Assembly (NCBI GenBank): GCA_000697355.1
Contig: JNEN01000833.1
Location: 1 to 64,000, forward strand
DNA from: Syncephalastrum monosporum B8922
Lineage: Eukaryota > Mucoromycota > Mucoromycetes > Mucorales > Syncephalastraceae
Direction of reading: 5' to 3'
DNA: 64,000 nt
The stretch's first letter is position 1. Each line of letters opens with the position of its first letter. A model generated the notes under the pieces. It was given only the letters and a program-made list of their open reading frames with translations, ran no database searches and was not told the DNA's origin. Positions 16,296 through 31,773 of the stretch are shown here, in pieces. The position numbers and the translations under genes are program-made.

Positions 16296-18315
16296 ATGTC
16301 ACAGCGAGCTCATACACACGAAGAAGACAACGCGCGGCGTCATCAACGATGTGCAAGCGTGCCGGTAAATCTCCACCGTGAAGCATCCACACGTACATTG
16401 GTTGCCAGCAAATCTTCGATCACGGACGATGACAAGGCAGTGATTGACGGCAGCTCGACTATCGTTAATCAGAGTGGTGTATGTCGATCTGATTCTACCC
16501 GATCTGAAAACAAGCATTATCGGTGGACGGCTCACCCACCAACGGCCATCAAGACCGATATACACAAATCGGACAACGACGACGACGATGATGCTATCTC
16601 CTCCACTTCCACTAAAAATGGCGATAGTGACGACATCTCCCCCGCCAGCACAATAGTCCCTCCTTCCAAGGTCGAGCCATATACCGTCTTCTCTCGTAGC
16701 AAAGTACGCTGGATTGTGCTATTAGTATCTGTAGCCGCGTTTTTTGCCCCATTTTCGGTCAATAGCTATTTCCCTGCCATGAACACGATTGAGCTGGATC
16801 TCAACATCACCTCCCAACAAGTGTAAGTTGAAACGAACCTTATATCTGACTATTCATGTGTGTTGTGCATTCCACTAATTACTATTACAGTAACCTGACC
16901 GTCACTGTCTTTATGATCTTTCAAGCTGTCTCTCCTGCATTCTGGAGTTCAATGGCGGATACGCGAGGCCGTCGGCCTGTCTATATCTGCACCCTTTTCA
17001 TTTATCTCTTGTCATGTATTGGGCTTGCAATGTCAACCAACTACGCCATCCTGCTTTCCTTGCGTATGGTACAAGCGTTTGGTGCAAGCTCTGTCATTGC
17101 TATCGGCGCTGGTGTGATTGGTAAGTCCGATCATATAGCCTACATATCACTTTCATATGCAAGGCATATGTTAATAACGTTTATTTTAAATCGGGTAACT
17201 AATTCAATTATTATGCAAAAAAAGCTGATGTGACGCATCCCTCGAAACGTGGTGGATATCTTGGATGGTACTCCCTTGGCTGGAACCTCGGACCCGTCGT
17301 TGGCCCGGCTATTGGTGGCGTGGTCTCACAGTACCTCGGCTGGCGATGGATCTTTTGGCTACTCGCAATTACTGGAGGCGTTCACTGGCTCATTCTCGGC
17401 TTCTGTCTGCCTGAGACCCTGCGAAAGCTAGTTGGCAATGGCTCTGGTTACTGCAACCCAACGCCCTACCAATGGTGGTGCCATCGACGAGAATCGAAAC
17501 AAAAGTCGGATGAAGAAAAGGCAGAGTTGGATGAGAAGAACGATACATTCAAGAAGCCGGAGAACACCATGACACGACGGCAGACCTGGCTTCAGTGGCT
17601 TCTCGATCCTCTTCAGCCTGTCCTTTACGCAAAGGAAAAGGACATTCTTATCTTGCTGATCTTTTACAGCGTGCAATACGCCGCATGCTACACTGTCACG
17701 ACGAGTATGCCGATGCTGTTCGGTGAGCTGTATGGTTTGAACGATATCTTGATCGGTATTTCCTACTTCCCCAACGGTGCGGGTTGTATTGCGGGCTCGA
17801 TCGTGCAAGGCAAGATCCTCAACAAGGATTATCGAAAGATGCGCCAGCGCTTTTCAGTCATCCCTCAAATCACGAGCAGCGACCTCGATATGCCGATTGA
17901 GCACACGCGCCTGCGCACGGTGTGGATCCATGCCGCCATCTTTAACGTGCTCCTGATCGTGTATGGCTGGTGCCTGTACGTCAAGGCGCATATTGCCATA
18001 GCCCTTATCCTTCAGTTTGTGCTCGGGTTCACCTCGCAAGCCATCTTCAATGCCATCCAGACCCTCTTTGTGGATTTGTACCCTACCCGCTCTGCATCCA
18101 TCACCGCCTCCAACAACATCTTTCGGTGCCTCTTCGGCGCAGCAGCCACCACAGCGATTCTGCCTGGTATCCAAAAGCTCGGGGTGGGTTGGGTATTTAC
18201 CGTTGTATCTGCTATTCTCCTTGTCTCCCGCATTCCCATGTACTATGAGCTCAAGCATGGCCCTCGTTGGCGCCGCGAGCGCGCTGAGCGCCTCGCGTCA
18301 AAGTCCCAGTGTTAG
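16296..18315 (+). CDS. MFS drug:H+ antiporter, DHA1 / QDR-like
   Basis: Three exons (16296-16822, 16891-17120, 17225-18315) encode 615 residues. A hydrophilic N-terminus of about 130 residues, rich in Ser, Asp and Thr, precedes 12 predicted membrane helices. Motifs of the 12-TMS drug:H+ antiporter (DHA1) family are present: MADTRGRRPVYI after helix 2, GWYSLGWNLGPVVGPAIGG (the antiporter motif in helix 5) and LGWRWIFWLLA. A charged cytosolic loop of about 60 residues lies between the two halves. The family members Qdr1-3 and relatives export drugs, polyamines, amino acids or quinidine across the plasma membrane. The substrate here is not predictable. The ATG at 16296 is chosen because it follows the TATA box closely; an in-frame frame extends upstream but without an ATG-led leader. 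Confidence 0.9.
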
Positions 18316-18802
18316 ACACATTACCTCCTGCCCTTGTAGAATTACTGTATTTGTAAAAAAATATAAGAAAGCTTGTGCATATTAACATATTTGAGAGGTC
18401 AGGTGTCTACTGCGTGTAAGGGGCTGGACCATCAGACTCACTTCCAGAACTGACGTCTGGTCGCGCCTGACCATCGTGACACTAAGTCTCTCAAGTTCTG
18501 AGGAAGAGGATCTTCAGGAGGTATTTCTTACAAGGGATAAAATATTCATCTATTACGTGCGCATTTATGCCAGTAAACGGCTATCTGTATTTAACCTGGT
18601 TACAACCTTCTTTGCGTAGATTAGGTATCAAAACCAGTTCTGTATAGAGGCGTGAAATTTGCCAGAGATGTGTTCACGCGTAGAATAATATGCGGTGATA
18701 TAATGTTGTAGCAAAATGTTGTAGTAATGCGCAACATATTTTTTTCTGTCGCGGGGGGGGGGATATTGAACTGTCAAGCTTTTCCTTACCAGTTTTACCG
18801 CC
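18316..18802. other. Intergenic, upstream of OMP decarboxylase
   Basis: 487 bp between tandem plus-strand genes. A run of ten G residues at 18753-18762 lies about 40 bp before the start codon of the decarboxylase. Nothing else is evident. Confidence 0.55.
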
Positions 18803-19645
18803 ATGAACACTTATAAATCGTACGCAGATCGGGCTGCCCAGCATCCCAACGCTTGTGCTAAAGCTCTTTTCGAGCTTATGGAGCGCAAGAAGACCAATCT
18901 CTCCATCGCCGCTGACGTCACTAGCAAGAAAGAGCTGCTTGCCATTGCCGACGCCACTGGCCCCTACATTTGCGTCCTCAAGGTAATTGCGTAGCCGAGC
19001 TCTCCTTTGTTCCCACTCATTGTATCGGTCCTGCAGACGCACATCGACATCGTGGACGACTTTGATCAAGAACTGGTCGACCAGCTGTGCGAGCTGTCGA
19101 AGCGTCACGATTTTCTGATCTTTGAGGACCGCAAGTTTGCTGATATTGGCAACACGGTCAAACACCAGTACGGCAAGGGTATCTACAAGATTGCTTCGTG
19201 GTCGCACATCACCAACGCGCACACGGTTCCCGGCGAGAGCATCATCCACGGTCTCCGCGAGGTGGGTCTCCCGCTTGGCCGCGGTCTGCTCCTTCTTGCC
19301 GAGATGTCTTCCAAGGGCGCACTGACCCAGGGCACGTACACCACTGAGTCGGTCGCGATGGCGCGCCGCAACAAAGACTTTGTCTTTGGTTTCATTGCCC
19401 AGCACAAGATGAACGAGCACGACGACGAAGACTTTGTCGTCATGGCCCCAGGCGTTGGTTTGGACGTCAAGGGCGATGCGCTCGGCCAGCAGTATCGCAC
19501 CCCGCAGCAGGTCATTGTCGAGAGCGGCTGTGACGTGATCATTGTCGGCCGTGGTATCTATGGCAACCCCGATCAGATCGAGGTTCAGGCGAAGCGATAC
19601 CGTGAGGCGGGCTGGAACGCCTACTTGGAGCGCATCCGTCAATAA
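18803..19645 (+). CDS. URA3: Orotidine-5'-phosphate decarboxylase
   Basis: Two exons (18803-18982, 19037-19645) encode 262 residues, the normal length for fungal monofunctional enzymes. It catalyses the last step of de novo UMP synthesis in the cytosol. The catalytic charged array is intact: [12 protein letters not shown] contains Asp91 and Lys93, and HIDIV supplies the earlier Asp. The phosphate-binding end is visible as [10 protein letters not shown], and [20 protein letters not shown] is the fungal loop. The single 54-nt intron follows VLK, before the conserved THIDIV. The opposite strand carries a 326-codon stop-free frame across the whole gene, which I read as a codon-bias shadow. Its stop codon is 84 bp from that of the convergent PKC1 gene. 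Confidence 0.98.
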
Positions 19646-19729
19646 GCATTTCATTTTATTTCTTCAATTGCATGTACTATACATTCTCATATTAATACTA
19701 CACTGCTGTTTTTATGGGGAAGGGCATTT

Positions 19730-23502
<3,773 letters not shown>

Positions 23503-24497
23503 TTCGAAATGTTAAGGGTAAATAACTATGGTAACGTCGCTAAAGCACCATGAGCAACGGTACGTGAAACGAAAAAGGTTGCTATGTACCTGGAGCTGAG
23601 GGGGAAGTGAGACAGGAAGAGAAAGCAGTAAAGGAAAAAAAAAAGAGGGTTTCTCGCTGGTGGAGGGAGAAGAGCACGGCCAGAGCTGTGGGGGGTGGGG
23701 GAGTAAGAGGAGTACGACGCTGTGCGCGCGTGCGTGTTTCTGCCTGTGCGGGTGAGCGCAGACAGTCAAGGGTGAAAGCCGAAATGGACCAAAATGGGCA
23801 AGCGATTGTACTCAAATGCAAAAGAGGTAAGTGCCGGCTTGTTTGTGGTGTGTCACCTCGCACTACGGCCCACCGCATACCGGTCAACTCTTGCGCGTAC
23901 AATTATGCTACTGCATATTTTCTAGTGCTATGATAAATGTACAGTATCACTATGCTACCTCTTATTCCCACATGGGTCGACTGAGACACAGGAGACGTCG
24001 GCAGGATGGAACTATATTAGTGCATACGATTATTGCCACTTGAACGAGCGTGATTTACAATGATGTGTACACGCACAGTTACAGTTTGTCAGACGTGGTG
24101 CAGAAGCCAAAAAAAAAAAAAAAAAAAAGCTCAGATACACCGACATCTTTCAATAGTAGCATCCTGCTTTTGGGATATCAATGACTGTCATGCTCCCAGA
24201 GAATGGAATATAAGCGTTGTGTATATGATGCAAAACCAAGGCACACAAAGTAAGAGGCTAAAGGAGGAAGCAAAAAAGAAGGGCAATGGGGTGGTAACAG
24301 CAAAGCAACAAAGCAACAAAGTAAGAAAGTGTATATATTGGCTGATTCATGAATTCCTGGAGTGACCGTTTTGGGGGGTGGGGGTGGAGAGAGCCAGTTG
24401 GAGTAACTTCGCAGATATCAGCTCTCCGTCCTGCAACGTACCCTTTTAAAACGCTTCTATTTGTCCCAGTTCTTTGATTCTTGGGACTCTCAGCTTC
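23503..24497. other. Divergent intergenic region between PKC1 and cap methyltransferase
   Basis: About 1 kb with purine-rich tracts (23630-23700) and a 20-base poly-A run at 24109-24128. A short ATG-led frame at 23784 that ends in a good GTAAGT donor has no partner exon that I can find. Confidence 0.55.
24109..24128. repeat. Poly-A homopolymer, 20 bases
   Basis: An uninterrupted run of adenines in the divergent promoter region between PKC1 and the cap methyltransferase gene; it could exclude nucleosomes or be a poor assembly spot. Confidence 0.9.
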
Positions 24498-25577
24498 ATG
24501 GACGGCAGAAAACGCGATCGGGACTCATATGACGCACGGCGCGATGCAAGACAAACACAGCGTAGACATCCTCGACAGGACAACAGCAGACCTGCCGGTT
24601 CGCATTTGGTTGCAAAACATTACAACGAGCGACCCGAAGTAGGCGTCGAGAAGCGCAAGGAATCCAAGATTATTCGTCTACGAAGCTTTAACAATTGGGT
24701 CAAATCAGTCATGATCCAGCGCTACGTGCGGCAGCGTGACACTGTTCTGGATATGGGCTGTGGTAAAGGTGGTGATCTCAATAAAATGGCCAAGGCCCGC
24801 ATAGGTCATCTGATTGGCGCAGATGTTGCCCATGTCTCTCTCGAGCAAATGCAAGAGCGCTACCACGGTCTGCGTCACAAGACATTCACAGCCGAATTCC
24901 ACGCCCTCGATTGCTTCGTCGACCACCTTACGCCGCGTCTTCTCAGCGACAGGCCTATCGATGTCGTCTCGATGCAGTTCAGTCTGCACTATGCTTTCGA
25001 GTCAGAGACTAAGGTACGCTGCATGCTCGACAACATTTCAAGCAGATTGCGACGGGGCGGGCATTTCATTGGCACCACACCAGACGCGTACTGGATCGCC
25101 AAACGACTCAAGACGGACCGTATCACGCGTTTCGGTAATTCCGTCTACAGCATCGATTTTGGCGATGACTTTGATTACCGCTTCCGCAAGTTTGGATGCA
25201 AATACATGTTCCACCTCGAAGACGCGGTCGATTGCCCAGAATTTCTCGTGCACTGGCCCACCTTTACACAGTAGGTCCTCGCGTCACTCTGTCTGGTTTC
25301 CTCATGCTTTTTTTTTCAGACTCGCAAGCGAATACGGCTTGAAGCTTCAATTCAAGCAAAACTTCCATGAGCTGTTTGCCTCGGCTTCCCAAGAAAAGGA
25401 CTTCAATTATCTGTTGCGGAGGATCGGTGTCATTGGCGGGGATGCTCCAGAAATGTCTGCTGACGAATGGGAAGCTGCCCGTAAGTGAAATCAAGGGACG
25501 CCTTTTTTGGATATTGACACAAATTTTTTTGATTTTCCTTAGGCGTGTATGTTGCCTTTGCCTTCGTGAAGGAGTGA
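24498..25577 (+). CDS. ABD1: mRNA cap guanine-N7 methyltransferase
   Basis: Three exons (24498-25270, 25320-25480, 25543-25577) encode 322 residues. The enzyme methylates the GpppN cap at guanine N7 using S-adenosylmethionine, in the nucleus. The motifs are characteristic: HYNERPEVG at the N-terminal lid, FNNWVKSVMI, the SAM-binding VLDMGCGKGGDLNKM near residues 83-97, the guanine-contact region SMQFSLHYAFES, GGHFIGTTPDA, and PEFLVHWPTF. The length is short compared with the yeast enzyme (about 436) because the disordered N-terminus is only about 40 residues. The start at 24498 is the Met that begins the basic N-terminus (MDGRKRDRD). Confidence 0.95.
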
Positions 25578-26077
25578 TCTGGATAGCCATCGTATTGTGT
25601 ACCTATTCATTATCGTTATTTGCTCTCTTATGTTCTCCTGTTTTATTTTTTTTTGTCTGTTTTATGTTTCCGCATACACACACACACACACACACATTCG
25701 AATGCTTATTACATCGCGGCCGCTGGATTCCATATTCGGCAATCATGCAGCACTTCGTGTCTTCTTTCTACAGCGTCCAGTTCGTATCCAACCATGCATA
25801 TGAACTAGACCACTGTATATCTGTCAAGGTCCTGAGAACATTGTATACTCAGCTGGAGCTATGAAAACAATAAAAACGCTTTTCGGATAGCCGATGAAAT
25901 TGGGCACGAGGTAGAGTTGCGGTAAGTGTCCCTTTGTGCTACCTTCAACTTTTTGATGGGCAGCAATTTCACTCCGCTTCACCTTGTTGTCTTTTCCTCT
26001 TTGGTCCTCATCACCCTCATCTTCATCTGGTCCCTGTAAATTCCTTTTCTTTGAACACGACCAGACTCACATCCGAA
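25578..26077. other. Intergenic between tandem plus-strand genes
   Basis: 500 bp with a T-rich tract, a dinucleotide repeat and an AATAAA at 25869-25874 that could serve the cap methyltransferase gene. No coding signal. Confidence 0.55.
25676..25696. repeat. (AC)n microsatellite
   Basis: About ten perfect AC units downstream of the cap methyltransferase stop codon. Confidence 0.9.
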
Positions 26078-28383
26078 ATGAACGGCAGTCCTATTCCTAC
26101 CGCAATGAGTGCATCTCCACAGCACAACGGCTCAGGCATCGTATCGATGGAGGGCAAACGCATCCTATGCACAGCAGACATTAGAGGTAATCCACCCTAC
26201 TTCTTTTCTAGTTTTGCTCGACTCACGTCTCTCTCTTTTCCCAGGCAATATATCACAGCTCAACCAGCTTGCACGCGATACACGCGCAGATTACATTATA
26301 CACACCGGTGACTTTGGTTTCTATGGTACTATGCCTTGTTTCGTCCAAGCGACGCGTTTCTGACCCCTTTTCCGTCAACTCACTCTGCCTGCTACTCTGT
26401 TATATAGAGCGAAGCAGCTTGAGTCGTATTAGCGACCGGTAAGCGCTCACCTGTCGAGTGAAGCACGTGCAGATACTGATGAATCAACTAGGACACTGAA
26501 GCACTTGGTGCAATACAGTACCTTGATCCCTCCGACGGTGCGTAACCGTCTTAACAATTCCCCCATCGACCAAGTCCGCCGTACCATCGAACAATCCCCA
26601 CAGCCGTTCCTGTCCGAATTCCCCGAGTTTCTTGCTGCTGTCAAGCGCCTTGAAGTTCCTGTGTACGCTGTTTGGGGCGCATGCGAGGACGTCGCTGTCC
26701 TCGAAAAATTCCGCTCTCGCGAATACCAGATCCAGAACCTTCACATCTTGGACGAAGCTACGACCTATTTGCTCGAAATTGGTGGTATTAGCTTGCGTTT
26801 ATTCGGTCTAGGTGGTGCTGTCGTGCAGCACAAGTTGTTTGACAACGGTGAAGGTACGCAATGAGGAATTAACTCACTCAAGGGTCCTGTTTATATTAAT
26901 GATCTTGACTTTTGCTATGTGCAGGTTCGGATACCATCGCAGGCGGATCGGGCACCATGTGGACCACCGCACTGCAGATCGGAGAGCTCGTCGAAACGGC
27001 ACAGGAGGTCTACGACCCCACAGAAACACGCATGCTCGTTACGCACGCCAGTCCCGGTCGTGAGGGTCTTCTCGCACAACTCGCACTCAGCCTGCGCGTA
27101 AGCTCATAAATAAAACTAGACTATGGTCACGGGACAGATAAACTAATCGACATCATATGTAGGCTGATTTTACTGTATCGGCTGGGCTCCACTTCCGGTA
27201 CGGCATTTCGTACAACGAATTTGCATGCCAACCCGATCAAGACCATTATCGCAACCGTCTTCTCCATTCCCAGCAGAGCTTCCTGCAGCTGTGGTCCGCC
27301 ATCAAAGAACAAGTCGAAAGCTATGTTGAGTAAGTATTGACGAGAAGTGGGACGAGAAGTGAGGAGGAACAATTTTTTGTGCGGCGGGGGGGAAAGGCCC
27401 GTTTGTTTGTGTACACGTCTAAACAAACAATCTTTCTTAGTGATCGACAAGCTGCACTTTTGCAGAACGCTCTGCAAGTCGTCAACCGTGTGCCACCTTC
27501 GCAACTGGCAGCCGAACCGTCTGTTCTCGGTGAGCGCGACGAACAAGCGTTCAAGAACATGTGGAACTTTAATCTGCCCGACGCAGCTTTTGGTTGGGTC
27601 GTCCTGGATATCAATCAAGGTCGTGTCAGCTCCGAGACAAAATCGCAGGGCTTCAATTTCTCCTATCGCCGCAGCAGCAACAATACTCAGGCCACCGCCT
27701 CACCTGCGTTATCTGCCACCGGCATTTATACCGATAAACCTCACCAATACAAGTCCAACGACTGGCAGCCCGATAAGGGGAGTGTCGATAATGACAGCGG
27801 CAGCGTCAAGGACGAAAAAATGAGCATCCACAGCAGCAGCAATAGCATCAGCAACAATAACAACCGAAACTCGCGACGGATGAGCATGGTAAAGACGAAC
27901 CACCTTAAAACCAGTCGAACCCCTATCTCATTTGGCTTTTCTTCTTCTTCTTACTGTTTTCACCAGCGGAACCCATATGCAATCTATGTGGGCGGCCTGA
28001 TGAATAACTCTGTGACGGAAGACGATATACGGAACTTTTTTGGAAACGACGTCGTGACAGGCGTACGATTCCCGCTCGACCAGACTACACAAATGCCCAA
28101 GTCCCACTGTTACGTGGATCTGATAGACCCTGTGGCATTGGAAAATGCATTGAGCAAAAATGGCCAGGTAGGAATAGAGAAGAGTATTTACAACTCGTTT
28201 CAATCGACTGACCTTTTTTTTTTATCGCAGATTCTCAAGGACAATAAGCTGACGATTAATAAACCCAACTCCTCAGAGGGACGGGGTCGTAGTGGCCGTG
28301 GCCGTGGCCGTGGATTCCGCGGCAACCGCGACAGTGTCATTAGAACAAGCAGAGAACCCTCGACTGTAGGTGATAGCTTATAG
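26078..28383 (+). CDS. DUF2433 metallophosphoesterase-like protein with C-terminal RRM and RG-rich tail
   Basis: Nine exons (26078-26186, 26245-26325, 26408-26438, 26492-26853, 26925-27097, 27163-27329, 27441-27888, 27967-28167, 28231-28383) give 574 residues. The N-terminal 330 residues match the fungal DUF2433 family, a calcineurin-like phosphoesterase fold: CTADIRGN near 31-38, HTGDFGFY near 56-63, and later [10 protein letters not shown] and SAGLHFRYG, which supply metal-ligand-like residues. The first motif has Arg where classical phosphoesterases have His. After a Ser/Asn-rich linker comes an RRM from about 460 ([11 protein letters not shown] as RNP2-like, KSHCYVDL as RNP1-like). The tail is RG-rich ([15 protein letters not shown]). 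The combination suggests an RNA-associated phosphoesterase, but catalytic activity and substrate are unknown. Confidence 0.85.
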
Positions 28384-28416
28384 TTGAAAATATTGTATGT
28401 ACACAAAAATGGAGTA

Positions 28417-28422
28417 AATAAA
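28417..28422 (+). terminator. Candidate polyadenylation signal of the DUF2433-RRM gene
   Basis: AATAAA lies 34 nt after the stop codon, inside the 130-bp gap to the convergent sulfate permease gene. Confidence 0.45.
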
Positions 28423-28513
28423 AAACAAAAAAAAAGAGGATATACGTATACAGCACTATCTATATATCTACACAATAGCCGGCTGAGAGCTAGGTAGTTA
28501 CGGCGGGCGGTGT

Positions 28514-31165
28514 CTATCGGCCAAGTTTCTCAACGTCATTTTCTTCGTTCGGCAGCTCGCCAATGGCTGACATGGGAGCAGGCGTGGACCTTTCGGTACT
28601 GGTGTGAGTGTCGCTTAACACAGCGTCGACAGCATCATGCATGGAATAGAAGAGATACGGATACTCATCATCGATGCCAGAGATGTCGTTGCAGTCGATG
28701 CAGGGCTGCGACCAAGAAGAGGCGTCTGTTGACATGCTGCCGGGGTGGGCTGCAGTGCGACGTGCATGTTGCTGCTGCCTCTTCTTGCGAACGTCTTCAA
28801 TCACGACAACGTGTTCAGCGGGCGATTTCTGAGGCTCTCCAGTATCCTTTGCATCCATGTCATCATCTTCCTCCTCCTGCTCGTCTTCGGGGTCGATGCA
28901 ACCATTGGAAGGCGGGGGGGATGGCTTGAGATCAGAGGAGAAGCGGCCAGGAGCCTTCTTCTTTGGACGCTGGGTGCCAAAGCCGGCAAACAATAGGCAC
29001 TTGCGCACCGCCAGCGAATCGTTGATGACAATGTACCAATGGACGTCTTGGCCCGCGAAGCGAGTAAGCTGCGCTGCGCGCACACGGAGCTCCTCGGCAG
29101 CAGTGTAATCCATTTGATGGACACCCGACAGATCTAGGATGACAGCACGGAGGACGGCCTTCTCAGGGTCTTTGTCGTGATTGGTTGTGTCGCTCCAGTT
29201 TCGGTCACCCTTTTTGGCAGGCGGTAGCTGACCGGTGCGCGTGAGAGATTTGACTTCTTCGACGAGTTTCCCAAAGAGGTATAGAGAGTTCTCAAACACA
29301 AGGTTATCACGGGGCTGGAAGGCAACGATGCCAGGTCCGATAGGACGCACACAGTGTGCGAGGGTTGGGTGGGTGAAGGCGACGTAGGCTGGTTCGGAAT
29401 CACCCCTGGCGTCATGCAGGTCTACGCGACCCAACATTGCATAGTCGGGACGCGCGGTCCGGTAAAGCTGCACGATCAAGGACAGACCGACAGGCACGTA
29501 GACGCTGATATCCAACCGTGCGAAAAGGGATATAAGGAAAGCCGCGGCAAAAATAAGGAGCTCAGATGGATGCAGTCGCCAAAAGCGGCGCCAGACTTGA
29601 GGACCCACGATTAAGTCGGTGACAGCCGCGACGATGACAGCAGACAAACTGGACAGAGGGATGAACTGGAATGCGGGCGTGAAGACATAGAGGGACAAGA
29701 GGACGATGGCTCCCACAAAGAAGTTGTAAAAGGGGGTACGCGCGCCGGACTTGGAGGCAATGGCGGAACGGCAAAAACTGCCCGTTGCGGGATAGGCCGA
29801 AAAAAACGAGCCAAAAATATTGGATATACCAATCGCCAAGATTTCTTGGTTCACCTCGACTAGTACGAATCAGACGTGCATATGTAAGCACATGCATAGA
29901 GAATGGCGTGCGCATAAGAAAAATAGGAACTTACTTTGATAGTCGCTTGTTTTTCCAAGACCGGTGGCCAGAGCGCAGTGCTCCATGACCTGCAGGACGA
30001 CAATGCTTGGGAGATAGGACATGAGGGTCGAGACCATGCTGGTGTTGATCTGAGGCACGCCCATCATTTGGAAACCGGCTGGCACCTCACCTAGGATATG
30101 GAACGGGCTTTCCTCGTAGTGGCCGAAATGATTCACGAGCCATGAAATAAATGTAGTCAAAACGATAATGGCGACGTTCCGCGAGACATTGATGTAAAAG
30201 AATAGACTGCGGTGCTGCGGGTATCGCTTGGTAAGGTATATGCAGCCATACTTGAAGCCATAGAGCCAGACGAGGGACAACAGGCCCATGGCAGCATCGA
30301 CGTGGGTCTGAGGCAGGGCCGCCAGGGTCTTGCCAAACACCAGGTAGGGTGGCTCGGTGGTATCAATGTTTGGGATGCCCATGACCTTGTACATTTGATT
30401 GATAACGATGGTAACGCCGCTGCCGGCAAGGAAACCGACAATTGCAGGCTGGCAAATAAAGTTGAACAAGATCCCGAGACGTAAGACGCTTACACCCAGC
30501 GCGATGATGCCGGAGAAGAGCGCCATAGTAACTGCAACTTGATGCTGGGACCATTCGCCGCTCTGAAGCTGCGGGAGTTTTTCCAAACTGGCCATCACCT
30601 GACCCATCATCAACGAGGAAATAGCGGTAGTGCCTAAATAGGAGAAAAGAACAGAGCAAAAAGGAAACGTGGTCAGGCCATGATGCATGCTTCGATGCGC
30701 GTATTTGTTTGGTGCCCTGAAGCGCTATAGAAACGTACCGACGCTAATGTCTTTGCTTGTGCCGATAAATGGGTATATCATAACGCCGATGAAGCTGGAG
30801 TACAAGCCGTACTGAGCAGGAAGTCCCGCCATTTTTGCTAAAAAAAGATAAGATCACGAGCCGCGTGTCAATTTAATGCCTTGAGATCATTTTCTCTGGT
30901 ATGCCCAGTTCTCGGCTGTGCCGATGATGGATATGGACAGTGACAACGTACCATAAGCCATGGACTGGGGTATGACAACAGTGCCGATCGTGATCGCGCA
31001 AATGAGATCGCTATAAAGCCAATCCAGGTTGTATTTCGGCAGCCAGCGGACGATCGGAAACAGATCCGCGCCACACGATCGCGCTCTCCCGGGAACAGAA
31101 CGGATGGCAGATCGTAGTTGATCCTTGTAGCCTGGAGGGGTGTTATCGAGATACACCGTAGGCAT
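28514..31165 (-). CDS. SulP (SLC26-type) sulfate permease with STAS domain
   Basis: Four exons (30952-31165, 30739-30837, 29935-30633, 28514-29859) encode 785 residues. The membrane domain starts with the SulP signature DLICAITIGTVVIPQSMAYG and KMAGLPAQYGLYSS, and has about 12 or more helices, including QPAIVGFLAGSGVTIVINQ. After the membrane part a STAS domain is seen (GIVAFQPRDNLVFENS, VILDLSGVHQMDYTAAEEL), interrupted by a hydrophilic insert as in fungal members. A C-terminal acidic and Ser-rich extension of about 130 residues follows. Homologs carry sulfate or related anions across the plasma membrane or vacuole, and the STAS domain controls targeting and activity. Anion choice is not certain. 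Sul1-like and vacuolar Ybr235/YPR003-type transporters share this layout. Confidence 0.93.
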
Positions 31166-31773
31166 ACTGTGAGTTGAATAGAAAGCGGAAAGGGGGAAGG
31201 CCTAAAGCGAAAGCGAAAGCAAAAGCGAAAGCGAAAGCGGAAGGAAGGATGGGATTTTTGGGAAATAGAGATAAGGAAAAAGGGCAGTACTAGTGATCGA
31301 ACACAACGAATGAAAATTCCTCGTTTATAAAAAAAAAAACCTGCTCTCTTTTAAAGGGTTCATTTTTTTTACGCTACTAAGGCGTGACCTTCATTGTCAA
31401 CTCAACTGGCTGCCTTCAAACAAAACGTGACAGTACAAAAAAAAGTTTTCAAACTCATGGGAAGAAGTGTCTGGTTATCAAAGTTTGTTCCTATGGTATG
31501 TTTCAAGGCAAAAAAGGGGCGAGAGAGTACGTCATGATCGTGTGACCTTGGAAAACAAAGGATAATCTTATCTTTTCCTTTATTCTCTGGCTCTGCATAC
31601 GTAATAAGGCTGGGTACATAACATGTCTGGAGAGCGTGTGTGTGTGAATGCTGCAGATTTTTATTCGTGTGCATGCGAGACTGTTTTAGACTACATTGTC
31701 GCCGTGGAAAGGAACATGGTCGGATTTTGATAAGAAAGAAATTCTTTCTGCACCAATCACCTAATCCTTGTAA
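31166..31773. other. Intergenic between sulfate permease and 14-3-3 genes
   Basis: 608 bp containing the permease promoter and the 14-3-3 3' flank (both minus strand). It holds a hexanucleotide repeat and an A-rich stretch near 31330. No gene seen. Confidence 0.6.
31204..31240. repeat. (AAAGCG)n short tandem repeat
   Basis: About six near-perfect hexamer units, with one changed base, about 40-75 bp before the sulfate permease start codon and likely within its 5' UTR or core promoter. Confidence 0.85.

Noticed and set aside
18674..19654. 326-codon minus-strand frame over OMP decarboxylase
   Set aside because: It mirrors a highly conserved gene on the plus strand and has no recognisable domain; best explained by codon bias.
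23784..23836. Short ATG-led exon ending in a GTAAGT donor
   Set aside because: No in-phase downstream exon was found before the next gene.
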